From positions 1-21,286 of the IMG/VR virus record IMGVR_UViG_3300046514_000260: a stretch of DNA of 21,286 nucleotides; one strand, 5' to 3'. Under the pieces are notes generated by a model, which had not been told where the DNA came from, ran no database searches, and saw nothing but the letters and a program-made list of their open reading frames with translations. Below, piece by piece: positions 1-7,121 of the stretch (position 1 is its first letter; the number at the start of each line of letters is the position of its first letter). A program made the translations under genes and the position numbers. The stretch comes from a virus.

Positions 1-1483
1 GGCTCAATGCGTAGCCCGGGGTATGAAAGGCTGCTCGCCACTGCTTTTTCCTGTTCACATCCAGGCACCACCAGCTGGTATCCCAGTCCGACACGTCCCA
101 AACCGCACAGGAGGGGCTTCCCCCACCTGGGGAAAAGGAGTTTATGTTTACGTTACTGTAATCCGCGGAGATAGCCCACTTTATGTCCAGCGAACCATCG
201 TATTCCATCAGGAATCGCAGTAACCTTACCTTCTTCATCCGCGCTGAGGAGCCAAAGTACTGGTAGGCTTGATATACGGTAGCAGTAATTGCCGCGCCAG
301 CGTCGCTTACCCCTGTCCAAGCCTTTTGTACTGCCCCAGTGGCATCACCGAAGTATAGCTGTCCCTGAAAGACTTCGAAGCAGGTAGCACTCCACCCGGA
401 GAACGTACACCACTGGCCGGTAATCGTGTTCATAACGAACTGGGTAGCCTTACCAGTCGCTACGTTTGGCATGTTCACGATCAGCGCATTTGTCTTGGGA
501 TACACGCAGCCTTCATATCCCTTCGCATATGGTCCACTGATAGCCACCGCCGCCGACACACTGGGCTGAATCTTGTTACTCAGTGCTGCAGCGAAGTTCA
601 TCGACCCGAGCTGCAAGGCCCGCGACAGCGGATAAATACCACTTTCCGTGATCAGCCCGACGTCTCCCCCGAGCTTGAAGAAGCACTTCCTACCGGCGGG
701 TTTCCCAACATAGAAGATTCCAGATAGGGCCCATGCTGATGCGCTATTGGGGTCCGTGCCTTGAAACACGGCTAATTCCCCCTCGCTGGTAATCAGCACC
801 AGCGCATCATCCGGTCCATCGCCTCCATCGAGGGTCCAGTTCGTTCCCGCTACCAGATATCCACCCCGACGGAACAAGTTCCCCATCGGGTACTGCGTCG
901 CTTCGCCCTGAATTGAGTCAATCGGCAGGTACCAGGCGTTCATCGTATTCTGTTCGATGAACCAGATTCGATGCTTGAATATCCAGGACTGGACTATATC
1001 AGCAGCAATAAGGCCAGTTATTGCCGCAGGTGTCCATGCTGCTCCATCATAGTACTTGGGCGTGTCAACCCCATTACAGATCCATAGAAATGAATCCCCG
1101 GCGCTGTTGGTGAAGTTCAGTGTCTGAACATAACCATTAGTGAGGGCACTTCCCGTCATAATCCCGCCGATAGCACCACCGGCGGTAATATCATAAGCTC
1201 CCGCGTCGGTGAACGCGAGAAACTGATCCGCTCCGCTAGGTACGTTGTAGCTAGCCAGCGCCTTAATAATCCCGGTCATGCCCGTAGCAAAGGAAGTATA
1301 TCCACCTCGCTGCCACACCTCACTGGCCTGCGGGAACCAGTTATCCAGCACCAGTGCATCGCGGGCGTCCATATGGACGACTGAGTCGCGGGTATTCAGT
1401 CCTCCAACGGGAGCGCCGGCATGCGTGGCATGGCTAGTCCCTCCGCGGTCGCGGGGGATGGAGTCCTGTGTAGGCTGCCGCAT
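1..1483 (-). CDS. Large head-closure/tail protein, C-terminus beyond window
   Basis: My own translation from the ATG at 1483 stays open for 494 codons and leaves through the left edge, so the protein is incomplete. The start overlaps the TAA of the adaptor gene by one base (TAATG). The first 60 residues contain GGLNTRD, then DARDALVLDNWFPQ and RGGY. That pattern (gene product with GGLN-x-RD near the start and a 'DNWFP' box) is familiar from large proteins lying after the adaptor gene in BPP-1-like podoviruses, where they are thought to close the head or build the tail hub. The rest is rich in Gly, Trp, Tyr and Thr with short beta-type segments and repeated W/F-x-G turns, consistent with a beta-propeller-like or beta-rich virion protein. 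No membrane segment or signal peptide is seen. The exact role (stopper, hub or DNA-stabilising protein) is inference. Confidence 0.8.
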   Translation of the reverse strand, partial: MRQPTQDSIPRDRGGTSHATHAGAPVGGLNTRDSVVHMDARDALVLDNWFPQASEVWQRGGYTSFATGMTGIIKALASYNVPSGADQFLAFTDAGAYDITAGGAIGGIMTGSALTNGYVQTLNFTNSAGDSFLWICNGVDTPKYYDGAAWTPAAITGLIAADIVQSWIFKHRIWFIEQNTMNAWYLPIDSIQGEATQYPMGNLFRRGGYLVAGTNWTLDGGDGPDDALVLITSEGELAVFQGTDPNSASAWALSGIFYVGKPAGRKCFFKLGGDVGLITESGIYPLSRALQLGSMNFAAALSNKIQPSVSAAVAISGPYAKGYEGCVYPKTNALIVNMPNVATGKATQFVMNTITGQWCTFSGWSATCFEVFQGQLYFGDATGAVQKAWTGVSDAGAAITATVYQAYQYFGSSARMKKVRLLRFLMEYDGSLDIKWAISADYSNVNINSFSPGGGSPSCAVWDVSDWDTSWWCLDVNRKKQWRAAFHTPGYALS

Positions 1484-2202
1484 TAGAGATTCCAGCTACC
1501 TGGCGACACGAAGATCCCCGGCAGGTACTGTTTATCCCCGGAATCAAGATTCAGTACTGGATTCGGCGTCCGTCCTACTGCGTCCACCAGCATGGATTCA
1601 CAGGTGCGAAAGTCCTCAGCATAAGGCAGTCCCTTTTCCTTTTTCCACCGCCACTTGAGGTCCGCCTCAATCAGGTAAGTAGGGAGCCGGGGGGTGTAAC
1701 TGTCCTCTTCGTAGGTCTCGAACAGGGCAGATCCGTCGGTGACTCCGCACTTGGACTGGTAGAAAAAGGAGAAGACAGTTCCAGGAATATCTCCCGGAAC
1801 CGGATAAATCCTTATCGCATCCCCGTATAGGGTGTAGGTGTAGACGGCTGGAGCCACCGTCATCACGATGATCTGCTGCCACTCTTGAATAGTCGCCGGT
1901 CCTCGCAGAGGCAGCCGGGTCGCCGTATTCCAGATCGTGAGCGGAGCGTTGTACTTCCAGTCTGAGGCCCCAGCCTTTAGATCCAGCGCCAGGAAATCTG
2001 TGCCATTTGCATGGGTGAAGTTCCAGCGGGTCATTAACTGCTGCAGCGCGTACCTATCACAGATCTCCTGGATACCCTCATTCAGGAGGGCTACAACCTG
2101 CACCGTAGTGTCGTCTCCAGAGCCCGCGGCAACCGGGGGAACAGGCAACCCCACCCGCTTGCAAAAGTCCTGCACGATCTGGAGAAGGTTTTTCTCGGCC
2201 AT
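1483..2202 (-). CDS. Phage head-tail adaptor (head completion) protein
   Basis: A 239-residue protein. The N-terminus is helical (LLQIVQDFCKRVGLPVPP, then VVALLNEGIQEICDRY), the middle is beta-rich and includes FSFFYQSKCGV, and the C-terminal part reads LPTYLIEADLKWRWKKEKGL followed by YAEDF. The 'F-x-Y-x-S ... LP-x-x-L-I-x-x-x-L-x-WRWK-x-x-KGL-x-Y' arrangement is typical of adaptor proteins that bind the underside of the portal ring and receive the tail. Position fits: it lies downstream of the capsid genes and directly before the large tail/closure gene. The start codon follows the upstream stop by one base, with only a weak ribosome site (AAGAGC), suggesting translational coupling. Family assignment is from pattern recognition; role is established for homologous adaptors. 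Confidence 0.8.
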   Translation of the reverse strand: MAEKNLLQIVQDFCKRVGLPVPPVAAGSGDDTTVQVVALLNEGIQEICDRYALQQLMTRWNFTHANGTDFLALDLKAGASDWKYNAPLTIWNTATRLPLRGPATIQEWQQIIVMTVAPAVYTYTLYGDAIRIYPVPGDIPGTVFSFFYQSKCGVTDGSALFETYEEDSYTPRLPTYLIEADLKWRWKKEKGLPYAEDFRTCESMLVDAVGRTPNPVLNLDSGDKQYLPGIFVSPGSWNL

Positions 2203-2203
2203 G

Positions 2204-2917
2204 TCAGCTCTTCAGTATGTCGTCGAGGGCTTCAGCCTCATCCGCGTTGCTGCTGTCCCGAACGTCCGCCAGCCGATCCTCGGGGGAGGGCATGCCGACT
2301 GGAAACCTCGAGCCCACGCTCGCTTGCTTGGCCTCCGTTGCCTCTCGCGCCAGGCTCGCGTTCGCTTCCATCAGGGCCTTAATTTGCTGTCCCTGCGCCT
2401 CAACTGTCTGCCGCAGGGTGTCCAACTGCGCCACGAGGGGTCCCTGGGCCTGGTTCGCCGAAATCCAGTCAATTGCGAGCTGCTTCAACCGCCTGGCCCC
2501 CATCCCAATCTTGCCCATCCACTCCTCGTTCGCCTCCGCCAGATCTTCGATGCTCCGTACCCCCGCAAACAGCAGGATCTTGCACTCCGCGGGACTGATC
2601 GCCGGCCAGTTCTTCACCGGCGTCCCCATCACAGGATCCGCGTTCGTCTCTTTCCAGATCTTGTACATCTCCTCGAAGCGGGGAATCCAGCCTGGCGGGT
2701 ACATTCCGTCCGCGGCTGCCCGCTTGATCTGGGGAATCCATTCCTTCCAGATCTTCTCCGTCGTGTCCTTGCTTCCTTGCGCCGTTATGAGCGCAAAGTC
2801 CGTGTCCTCGTACCGCAGTTCCCCGGTTTCCGTCCTCTTTTCCACCGGCCGCTGCTCAAAGCGAATAAACGGAATCCGTGGAGCCTGAATTCCGATAAAC
2901 GGTTGCACTTGTTCCAT
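2204..2917 (-). CDS. Conserved phage structural/morphogenesis protein
   Basis: A 237-residue soluble protein. Residues near 40-60 read ITAQGSKDTTEKIW, followed by a Trp/Pro-rich stretch (PPGWIPRFEEMYKIWKE), then GTPVKNWPAISPAECKIL and VRSIEDLAEANEEWMGKIGMGARRLK. The last part resembles a helix-hairpin-helix-like element. Similar proteins (GTPIKxWPxLSPAQ ... RTVEDLA ... IGMGAxxLK) occur after the capsid genes of many podoviruses and have no assigned function I can name. The C-terminal third (from about residue 150) is a predicted coiled coil followed by an acidic tail. The start has AGGAG six bases upstream, and it immediately follows a hairpin terminator after the PEP-CTERM gene. It could be a minor capsid, chaperone or scaffold partner; I cannot separate these. 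Confidence 0.75.
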   Translation of the reverse strand: MEQVQPFIGIQAPRIPFIRFEQRPVEKRTETGELRYEDTDFALITAQGSKDTTEKIWKEWIPQIKRAAADGMYPPGWIPRFEEMYKIWKETNADPVMGTPVKNWPAISPAECKILLFAGVRSIEDLAEANEEWMGKIGMGARRLKQLAIDWISANQAQGPLVAQLDTLRQTVEAQGQQIKALMEANASLAREATEAKQASVGSRFPVGMPSPEDRLADVRDSSNADEAEALDDILKS

Positions 2918-2928
2918 GCCCTGCTCCT

Positions 2929-2968
2929 AAAAAGGTCCCCGAGGGGGAGGGTAAGAGCCCCTCGGGGA
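2929..2968 (-). terminator. Rho-independent-type terminator after the PEP-CTERM gene
   Basis: Perfect 11-bp inverted repeat, arms TCCCCGAGGGG (2936-2946) and CCCCTCGGGGA (2958-2968), with an 11-nt loop. Read leftward it is followed by CC and then TTTTT. It begins about 5 nt after the PEP-CTERM stop codon and ends 11 nt before the start codon of the next virion gene, leaving no room for a new promoter. It may therefore be leaky or overcome by antitermination. Confidence 0.8.
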
Positions 2969-2973
2969 GAATA

Positions 2974-3813
2974 TCAACTACGCTTGCGCCGAATCAAGCC
3001 AAAGCCAATCAGGCCAGAACCAAGCAGTGCTAGCGAACCTGGCTCGGGAACGGCTCGCGGGCCTGCACCGGGCAGAAATGCCCACTCCTCGAACCCATCC
3101 TGCGCCAGTGCCCCGGCGAAGTCCGCACCGCCATACTGCACGGCGAACACGATGCGGCTGTTCGGGTCGAGACTGCTGAACAGGCTAGTCGGAATCAATA
3201 ACGAGAGGTCGTAGCCGAGGCCACTGCCCGCGAACAGGCTGTAGTCCAGGATCAAGCTGTTGGTGATCCCCAACCTGTAGACGATGTCCAGATTCGGAAA
3301 CACATCGACGTCCGCCAGCGACGTGATGTTGGTGCTGTTCAGATCCACTGCCGCTCCCGGCGTTGCACCGGTCTGACCGAAGATCGCCAGCCTGTCAATT
3401 GACAGGAACCTCGCCGGATCGTTGTTCGGCTCGTTAATATCGAGGAAGAAATCGAAGTAATCCACTCCCCCGATCGTCACGAAGCCGAGTTGATCCAGAC
3501 TCATCGTCTCGGTGAAGGTATTTGCATTGTCCCGCTTGTCATCCAGCGGCAGCAGGTTCACACTCGCCTGGTCTGTATTGACCCCAAACTCCGTGCCCCC
3601 GTTCCCGCCAACCTGCGTGCCCAGGAACGGATTGATCTCCCCGGACCCGATGTTACTCAGGTTGCTCGGGTTCGTGTAAAGCGTCGTGCCCCCGCTCGTA
3701 TCCGTGCTGAACGTGCAGGTCGAATCCACCGTCCCGAGCACACACAAACTCGCTTGCGCACTGCCCGCGAGCGCTGCCATCGCCAAAGCCACCAGGTTTC
3801 GTCTAAGCTTCAT
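2974..3813 (-). CDS. PEP-CTERM sorting-domain secreted protein (moron-like)
   Basis: A 279-residue protein with a Sec signal peptide (MKLRRN, hydrophobic VALAMAALAG, cleavage after AQA at residue 21). The mature domain is beta-rich, Asp/Asn/Gly-rich and contains two early cysteines (24 and 33) and GFEEWAF near residue 240. The last 25 residues (255-279) are the full PEP-CTERM tripartite signal: VPEPGS, hydrophobic helix LALLGSGLIGFGLI, basic RRKRS. In known systems exosortase EpsH/XrtA-type enzymes recognise this signal and process exported proteins at the envelope, often linked to exopolysaccharide. The start has GGGGAA about five bases upstream. It is co-oriented with the virion genes but is not a virion-type protein. 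I infer a host-fitness or surface-altering moron; a virion role cannot be excluded. Confidence 0.9.
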   Translation of the reverse strand: MKLRRNLVALAMAALAGSAQASLCVLGTVDSTCTFSTDTSGGTTLYTNPSNLSNIGSGEINPFLGTQVGGNGGTEFGVNTDQASVNLLPLDDKRDNANTFTETMSLDQLGFVTIGGVDYFDFFLDINEPNNDPARFLSIDRLAIFGQTGATPGAAVDLNSTNITSLADVDVFPNLDIVYRLGITNSLILDYSLFAGSGLGYDLSLLIPTSLFSSLDPNSRIVFAVQYGGADFAGALAQDGFEEWAFLPGAGPRAVPEPGSLALLGSGLIGFGLIRRKRS

Positions 3814-3830
3814 TCTATTCCCCAGTCAAT

Positions 3831-3857
3831 CGGAGCGGACTTAATGGCGCCGCTCCG
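3831..3857. promoter_or_regulatory. Hairpin in the leader of the PEP-CTERM gene
   Basis: Perfect 8-bp inverted repeat CGGAGCGG (3831-3838) and CCGCTCCG (3850-3857) with an 11-nt loop. In the leftward transcript it lies 17 nt before the PEP-CTERM start codon, just ahead of the ribosome site. It has no U-tract, so it is more likely a leader or processing structure than a terminator. Confidence 0.55.
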
Positions 3858-3883
3858 CAGCCAGAGACTTACCGCCTACGTCG
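3856..3883 (-). repeat. Intergenic repeat element, copy B
   Basis: Read on the minus strand it begins CGACGTAGGCGGTAAGT and matches 24 of 28 bases of copy A at 4226-4253. Both copies are followed by a GGCGGCGCC or AGCGGCGCC box. Copy B includes the TAG stop codon of the gp49-family gene and runs into the PEP-CTERM leader hairpin. Confidence 0.75.
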
Positions 3884-4172
3884 GAGAGTTACGCTTCTCA
3901 GCCAGCAAATACCCCTCCAGCTGCCACATCTTCGAGAAGGCGTCTCGATACGCCAGCTGCTGCCCGATCTCCATGTTAAAGTTCCGTGGATCGACGCAGG
4001 CTGACTCACCCCTGACGCTAAACCCGTTCTTCAGCAGCAAGTTACAAATCGTCACAGTGCTATCCGGCAGCACCATGTAACTTACTCTCTCCACCTTCGC
4101 CTCGATTCCCTCCTTAGTCACCTTCGGATAAGACCTCTCGGCAATCGCTTTGTCCAGCTCTCTATCATTCAT
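3876..4172 (-). CDS. N4 gp49/Sf6 gene 66 family protein
   Basis: A 98-residue protein matching the small phage family named after N4 gp49 and Sf6 gene 66. Diagnostic segments are the N-terminal KVTKEGIEAKVERVSYMVL, the central LLLKNGFSVRGESACVDP, then NFNMEIGQQLAY and the C-terminal MWQLEGYLLAEK. The family's biochemical function is not established. It is usually an accessory early or moron-type protein, so a place between the decoration and PEP-CTERM genes is a little unusual. The start has AAGGAG with eight bases of spacing. Its 3' end runs into one copy of a repeated intergenic element; the other copy follows the decoration gene. I infer that it arrived together with the PEP-CTERM gene. 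Confidence 0.88.
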   Translation of the reverse strand: MNDRELDKAIAERSYPKVTKEGIEAKVERVSYMVLPDSTVTICNLLLKNGFSVRGESACVDPRNFNMEIGQQLAYRDAFSKMWQLEGYLLAEKRNSPT

Positions 4173-4200
4173 CTCATCTACTCCTTCGTTATGGGACGGT

Positions 4201-4237
4201 CTTTCGGGCGCCGCCCCTTGGCCCTCACAGCCCGAAA
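4201..4237. promoter_or_regulatory. Hairpin between decoration and gp49-family genes
   Basis: Arms TTTCGGGC (4202-4209) and GCCCGAAA (4230-4237) pair perfectly over 8 bp around a 20-nt GC-rich loop. It is in the same position relative to copy A of the intergenic repeat as the hairpin in the PEP-CTERM leader is to copy B, although the stems differ in sequence. There is no U-tract in the leftward direction. Confidence 0.5.
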
Positions 4238-4253
4238 CTTACCGCCTGCGTCG
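4226..4253 (-). repeat. Intergenic repeat element, copy A
   Basis: Lies four bases after the decoration-gene stop. On the minus strand it begins CGACGCAGGCGGTAAGT. It matches copy B (3856-3883) at 24 of 28 positions, in the same orientation, and each copy sits at the 3' end of a gene. Confidence 0.75.
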
Positions 4254-4257
4254 AAGG

Positions 4258-4959
4258 CTAGGTAATAGCCCCTTGCGTGAGCGGATTCTGAATCATCAGC
4301 ATGTTGTACCCAGTCCAGGTAAACGTCACCGTGACCGTGCCACTGGCTGTTGAGTTCGCGCTCACTGCGATGCGCGTCCCGCCAGGATCCAGCGTAACAA
4401 CCGTTCCCGCTGCCACCCCCGTGCCGCTCACCGCCAGGCCCTTGAACAGCCCATCCACGTTACTCACGTCGATGAACTTGGTCCCGTTGTAAGTCGTACC
4501 CGTCTTCGTGAGCGTGAACGTCGCCGGCTGCAGCACGCGCACGCCGAGCAGTTGCTTGCCCGCTGCGTTCGTGGTCGCCCGGCCTGCCGTCGTGCCGATC
4601 CCGATTGCAGCGCCCGCGGCCACGCCGGTGTCCACGCGCACTGGGCAGATCCCCTCGAACTGGAACCAGCCCCACACGTTGACCGCCGACATAACTTGGC
4701 GGACGACATAGAAGCTCGTCCCCAGGTTCGCCGTCGTCGCGAGCACTGCCGTCAGAAACGTTTGGTCCACAACTGTGACCAGCACGCCGGGGTCGTATGC
4801 TGCCCCAGCCTGCAGGTACACGAACCGCCCGAACCCAAAGTACGGATCTACTGCGTCGATCACCGTCCCCGCCTGAAACTTCTGCGTGGTGTCGGGCACC
4901 ATGATATCTGTGACCGGCCCCATTCCTGCAAGGGGATGAACTGGTGCGTATCCAGGCAT
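4258..4959 (-). CDS. Putative capsid decoration/head protein
   Basis: A 233-residue protein directly downstream of the major capsid gene. The first 125 residues (PVTDIMVPDTTQKFQAGTVI, DPYFGFGRFVYLQAG, then WGWFQFEG and CPVRVDTGVAAG) follow a pattern I know from podoviral head proteins: a beta-tulip-like fold with 'GxFxYLxG' and 'YGWYQxxG' boxes, commonly annotated as decoration or cement proteins. Residues about 165-220 look like an inserted beta module (VSGTGVAAGTVV, then ASGTVTVTFT), before the chain resumes at GYNMLMIQNP. The start has AAGGAGC with good spacing. Its role on the capsid surface is inferred from position and family pattern; a head-fibre role is possible. Confidence 0.72.
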   Translation of the reverse strand: MPGYAPVHPLAGMGPVTDIMVPDTTQKFQAGTVIDAVDPYFGFGRFVYLQAGAAYDPGVLVTVVDQTFLTAVLATTANLGTSFYVVRQVMSAVNVWGWFQFEGICPVRVDTGVAAGAAIGIGTTAGRATTNAAGKQLLGVRVLQPATFTLTKTGTTYNGTKFIDVSNVDGLFKGLAVSGTGVAAGTVVTLDPGGTRIAVSANSTASGTVTVTFTWTGYNMLMIQNPLTQGAIT

Positions 4960-4981
4960 TTCAAGCTCCTTAAGAAATACG

Positions 4982-5000
4982 TTCCGCTAAAGCGGCCGGG
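4982..5000 (+). repeat. Dispersed hairpin repeat TTCCGCTRAAGCGGCCGGG, copy 1
   Basis: A 19-bp sequence identical in all but one position to 11695-11713 on the same strand. It contains the palindrome CCGCT-AA-AGCGG. Here it lies between the capsid and decoration genes. Confidence 0.55.
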
Positions 5001-5043
5001 GATTGTGGATCACGATATCGCTCTGTATCCGGCCCCCGTTATG

Positions 5044-6024
5044 TTACGCCTTGAGCACTCCTTGCAGGCGCCGATTGGACAGCGTGGTATTGCCCATCCA
5101 GAGCACCGGGATGACCGCTGCATCTTGGTTGAACGGATGGACCTGATCCAGCACCGTCATGTTCGCATCCTCATGCACGGTCAGATCGAAGTAGTCCGTG
5201 TTGAGGAAGTACATGTGCGCTGCTGGGATCCCACTCCCGCCGTCGAACACAACATCGGCGGACTTGTATTTCAGGGAGAGGAATCCCCCAGTCGCCTGGT
5301 TATGTGGGTTGTCGCCGGTATAGCGCTTGATGCTCGTCTGCGACTGCTCGTAGAACGTGTAGTAGTCGTTCGACGCGACGATCAAGTTGGGCTTGTCGTC
5401 CCCCCGGACTTGTTGCAGCCACAGGGGCAGCATTAACGACTCCATCGTTGTCCCACTTGGCACGATCGCGCCACCACCCTGCAACGGCGCCGCAGCGCTC
5501 TGCACCGTGTTCGCCCAGAATGGCCACGTGCCGCTATCGATCCCGCCCACCGTTCCAGTCCCGGCGTCCGCCACCAGCGCCTGCAGCCCGGTGATCTGAT
5601 TCGGCAGCGTGCCGTCGGAGTAGAGGTCGACGCTGAAGTTGTTCTTGAACGTCCGAATCGCGTTCTTGATCCGGGACTTCACCAGCGCGATGATCTGCGT
5701 GTCGCCCTTGTTGATGCGCATTTCCAGGCCGCTGGCGACGACGTTGATCGCGATCTGGCGCCACGGGTACTCCGCGCTTGTCAGCACGTCGCTCTGCGCC
5801 ACGTTCAGCACATCATACCCGCTGTACCGTTGATAGGTACTGTTGCTGTTGTAGTCGAGGGGCTTGACGATCGTAAGCCCCCCAGCCACAGTCGTGATCT
5901 CGTTGTTCCGAGTAATCCAGGCCAGGAAAGCGTTGTTCTTCGACACATTGTCGATGAACTTCTTTCCGTGCCGCCGGAAGGTCGTGCTGACCAGTTCCGT
6001 GAAGGTTGCGTTTGGGCTTGCCAT
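5044..6024 (-). CDS. Major capsid protein
   Basis: A 326-residue protein, the right length for an HK97-fold capsid subunit. Support: N-terminal MASPNATFTELVSTTFRRHG, then LTIVKPLDYNSNSTYQRYSG and EYPWRQIAINVVASGLEMR, a central RTFKNNFSVDLYSDGT spine-like helix, GGIDSGTWPFWAN, and C-terminal PNLIVASNDYYTFYEQSQ with YFLNTDYFDLTVHEDANM. These boxes recur in capsid proteins of BPP-1-like and related podoviruses. No delta-domain or protease is evident, in keeping with a separate scaffold gene just upstream. The ribosome site is GAGGA five bases before ATG. It follows the scaffold stop by 7 nt. It probably forms the T=7 shell; copy number is from family knowledge, not the sequence. Confidence 0.92.
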   Translation of the reverse strand: MASPNATFTELVSTTFRRHGKKFIDNVSKNNAFLAWITRNNEITTVAGGLTIVKPLDYNSNSTYQRYSGYDVLNVAQSDVLTSAEYPWRQIAINVVASGLEMRINKGDTQIIALVKSRIKNAIRTFKNNFSVDLYSDGTLPNQITGLQALVADAGTGTVGGIDSGTWPFWANTVQSAAAPLQGGGAIVPSGTTMESLMLPLWLQQVRGDDKPNLIVASNDYYTFYEQSQTSIKRYTGDNPHNQATGGFLSLKYKSADVVFDGGSGIPAAHMYFLNTDYFDLTVHEDANMTVLDQVHPFNQDAAVIPVLWMGNTTLSNRRLQGVLKA

Positions 6025-6031
6025 TTGGTCC

Positions 6032-7120
6032 TCAGTGGGGTGCTCTTGCGTGAATGTCGCTCAAGGTAGTGCGAAGCGTCTCGTCGATGGTTTCTTCCGC
6101 CGGCGCTAGGCGCCCGCTTCCTCTTGACTTGACGTTCGCGCTCGTAGCCTTCCGCGCCGCAGCAGACTTCGCTGCGTTCGCCGTTGCTGCCGCCTCGGCC
6201 TGCCTCTTGGAATCCAGTGCGAGCTGCTTGGCCCGCGTGACTGGATTCTTCAGCACTGCAAGCTCATATGCGTCACTCAGTGTCCGAGCTGCGCCACTAT
6301 CAATGAGAGCCTTTATCTCACCAGTATTGGCGACTTCCCAGAAGAACGGGTGGTTCTCGGTATCACTTGCAAAGGCCGTTATCCCTTGCGAGAGTTCGGC
6401 TTCTCTCGCTTCCTGGATCGTAGAGGTAACGCCAGTCACCCCAGTCTCCATGCGGGCCAAACGCTCCTCCAGCGCGCGGATATAACCAAGCTGTTGGTTA
6501 TTCGCTTGCGCTGTGGAGTTGGGGTCTGATGCAAGCGCTTGGATGTCAATCCCGGCACTTTGGATCAGATTCCGAGCCATTTGAGCTTTAGTCTGTGGGT
6601 CCCCGAAGAGCAGTAGCGTATGCCCCTCCAGTAACCTTGAAATGTGTACTATTGGGTCGATGCCATAGCGCTGCAGCATTGGCAGGTATGGCTCAAAGGT
6701 CTTCGTCACCGCCTTGGCAATGTTGATCGCGGGAGTTGCTTCCCCTACGAAGCGGGCTACATCCTGCTCACGCTTCGCAATCTCCGCTCGCACCACCGGG
6801 TCGACAGTGGCCCACTTCGCTTGAGCCTCTGGCCTCCAAGTATCCGGTACTCGCTCGTCCGCCGTGGGAGGAGCAACCGGAGCCGCGCCTTGCTCTGCCG
6901 CCGCCGGGGCAGCACCCTCTGTCGATTCCTGCTCGGTGCCTGCCGGGGGAGCCGCACCATCTTGAGTCGATGCTTCACCTTGCTCATTTCCCTTTCCCTC
7001 CGCCTGCTCCTCTACCAGATGCAGGCTCTCCGCCAGGTCATTGACCGTTTCCTCGACACTCAGCCCGTCATCTGCCCCGGTCATGCCTTCCGTGCCCGTA
7101 CCCTCGGTCTCTCCAGCCAT
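6032..7120 (-). CDS. Scaffold-like capsid assembly protein
   Basis: A 362-residue, strongly acidic N-terminal protein (Glu/Gly/Ala-rich, about residues 1-95) followed by VPDTWRPEAQAKWATVDPVVRAEIAKREQDV, a conserved box (P-x-x-W-x-P-E-A-x-x-x-W, then RE-x-D) typical of podoviral scaffold or pre-scaffold proteins that precede the capsid gene. Then a helical region (GIDPIVHISRLLEGHTLLLFGDP, ALEERLARMETGVTG) and an Ala/Lys/Arg-rich C-terminus with a likely coiled coil and a basic tail that could bind the capsid interior. The TGA of the zinc-ribbon gene is separated from its ATG by a single base. It likely guides shell assembly and leaves afterwards; that is family knowledge, not shown here. Confidence 0.78.
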   Translation of the reverse strand: MAGETEGTGTEGMTGADDGLSVEETVNDLAESLHLVEEQAEGKGNEQGEASTQDGAAPPAGTEQESTEGAAPAAAEQGAAPVAPPTADERVPDTWRPEAQAKWATVDPVVRAEIAKREQDVARFVGEATPAINIAKAVTKTFEPYLPMLQRYGIDPIVHISRLLEGHTLLLFGDPQTKAQMARNLIQSAGIDIQALASDPNSTAQANNQQLGYIRALEERLARMETGVTGVTSTIQEAREAELSQGITAFASDTENHPFFWEVANTGEIKALIDSGAARTLSDAYELAVLKNPVTRAKQLALDSKRQAEAAATANAAKSAAARKATSANVKSRGSGRLAPAEETIDETLRTTLSDIHARAPH

Positions 7121-7121
7121 C

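Noticed and set aside
1937-3214. A 425-codon plus-strand open frame
   Set aside because: It lies antisense to three well-supported virion genes, is Arg/Pro/Leu-rich and has no recognisable motif: a shadow frame in GC-rich DNA.
3391-3406. Perfect 16-bp palindrome CCTGTCAATTGACAGG
   Set aside because: Inside the PEP-CTERM coding sequence and about as frequent as expected by chance in 21 kb (roughly 0.3).
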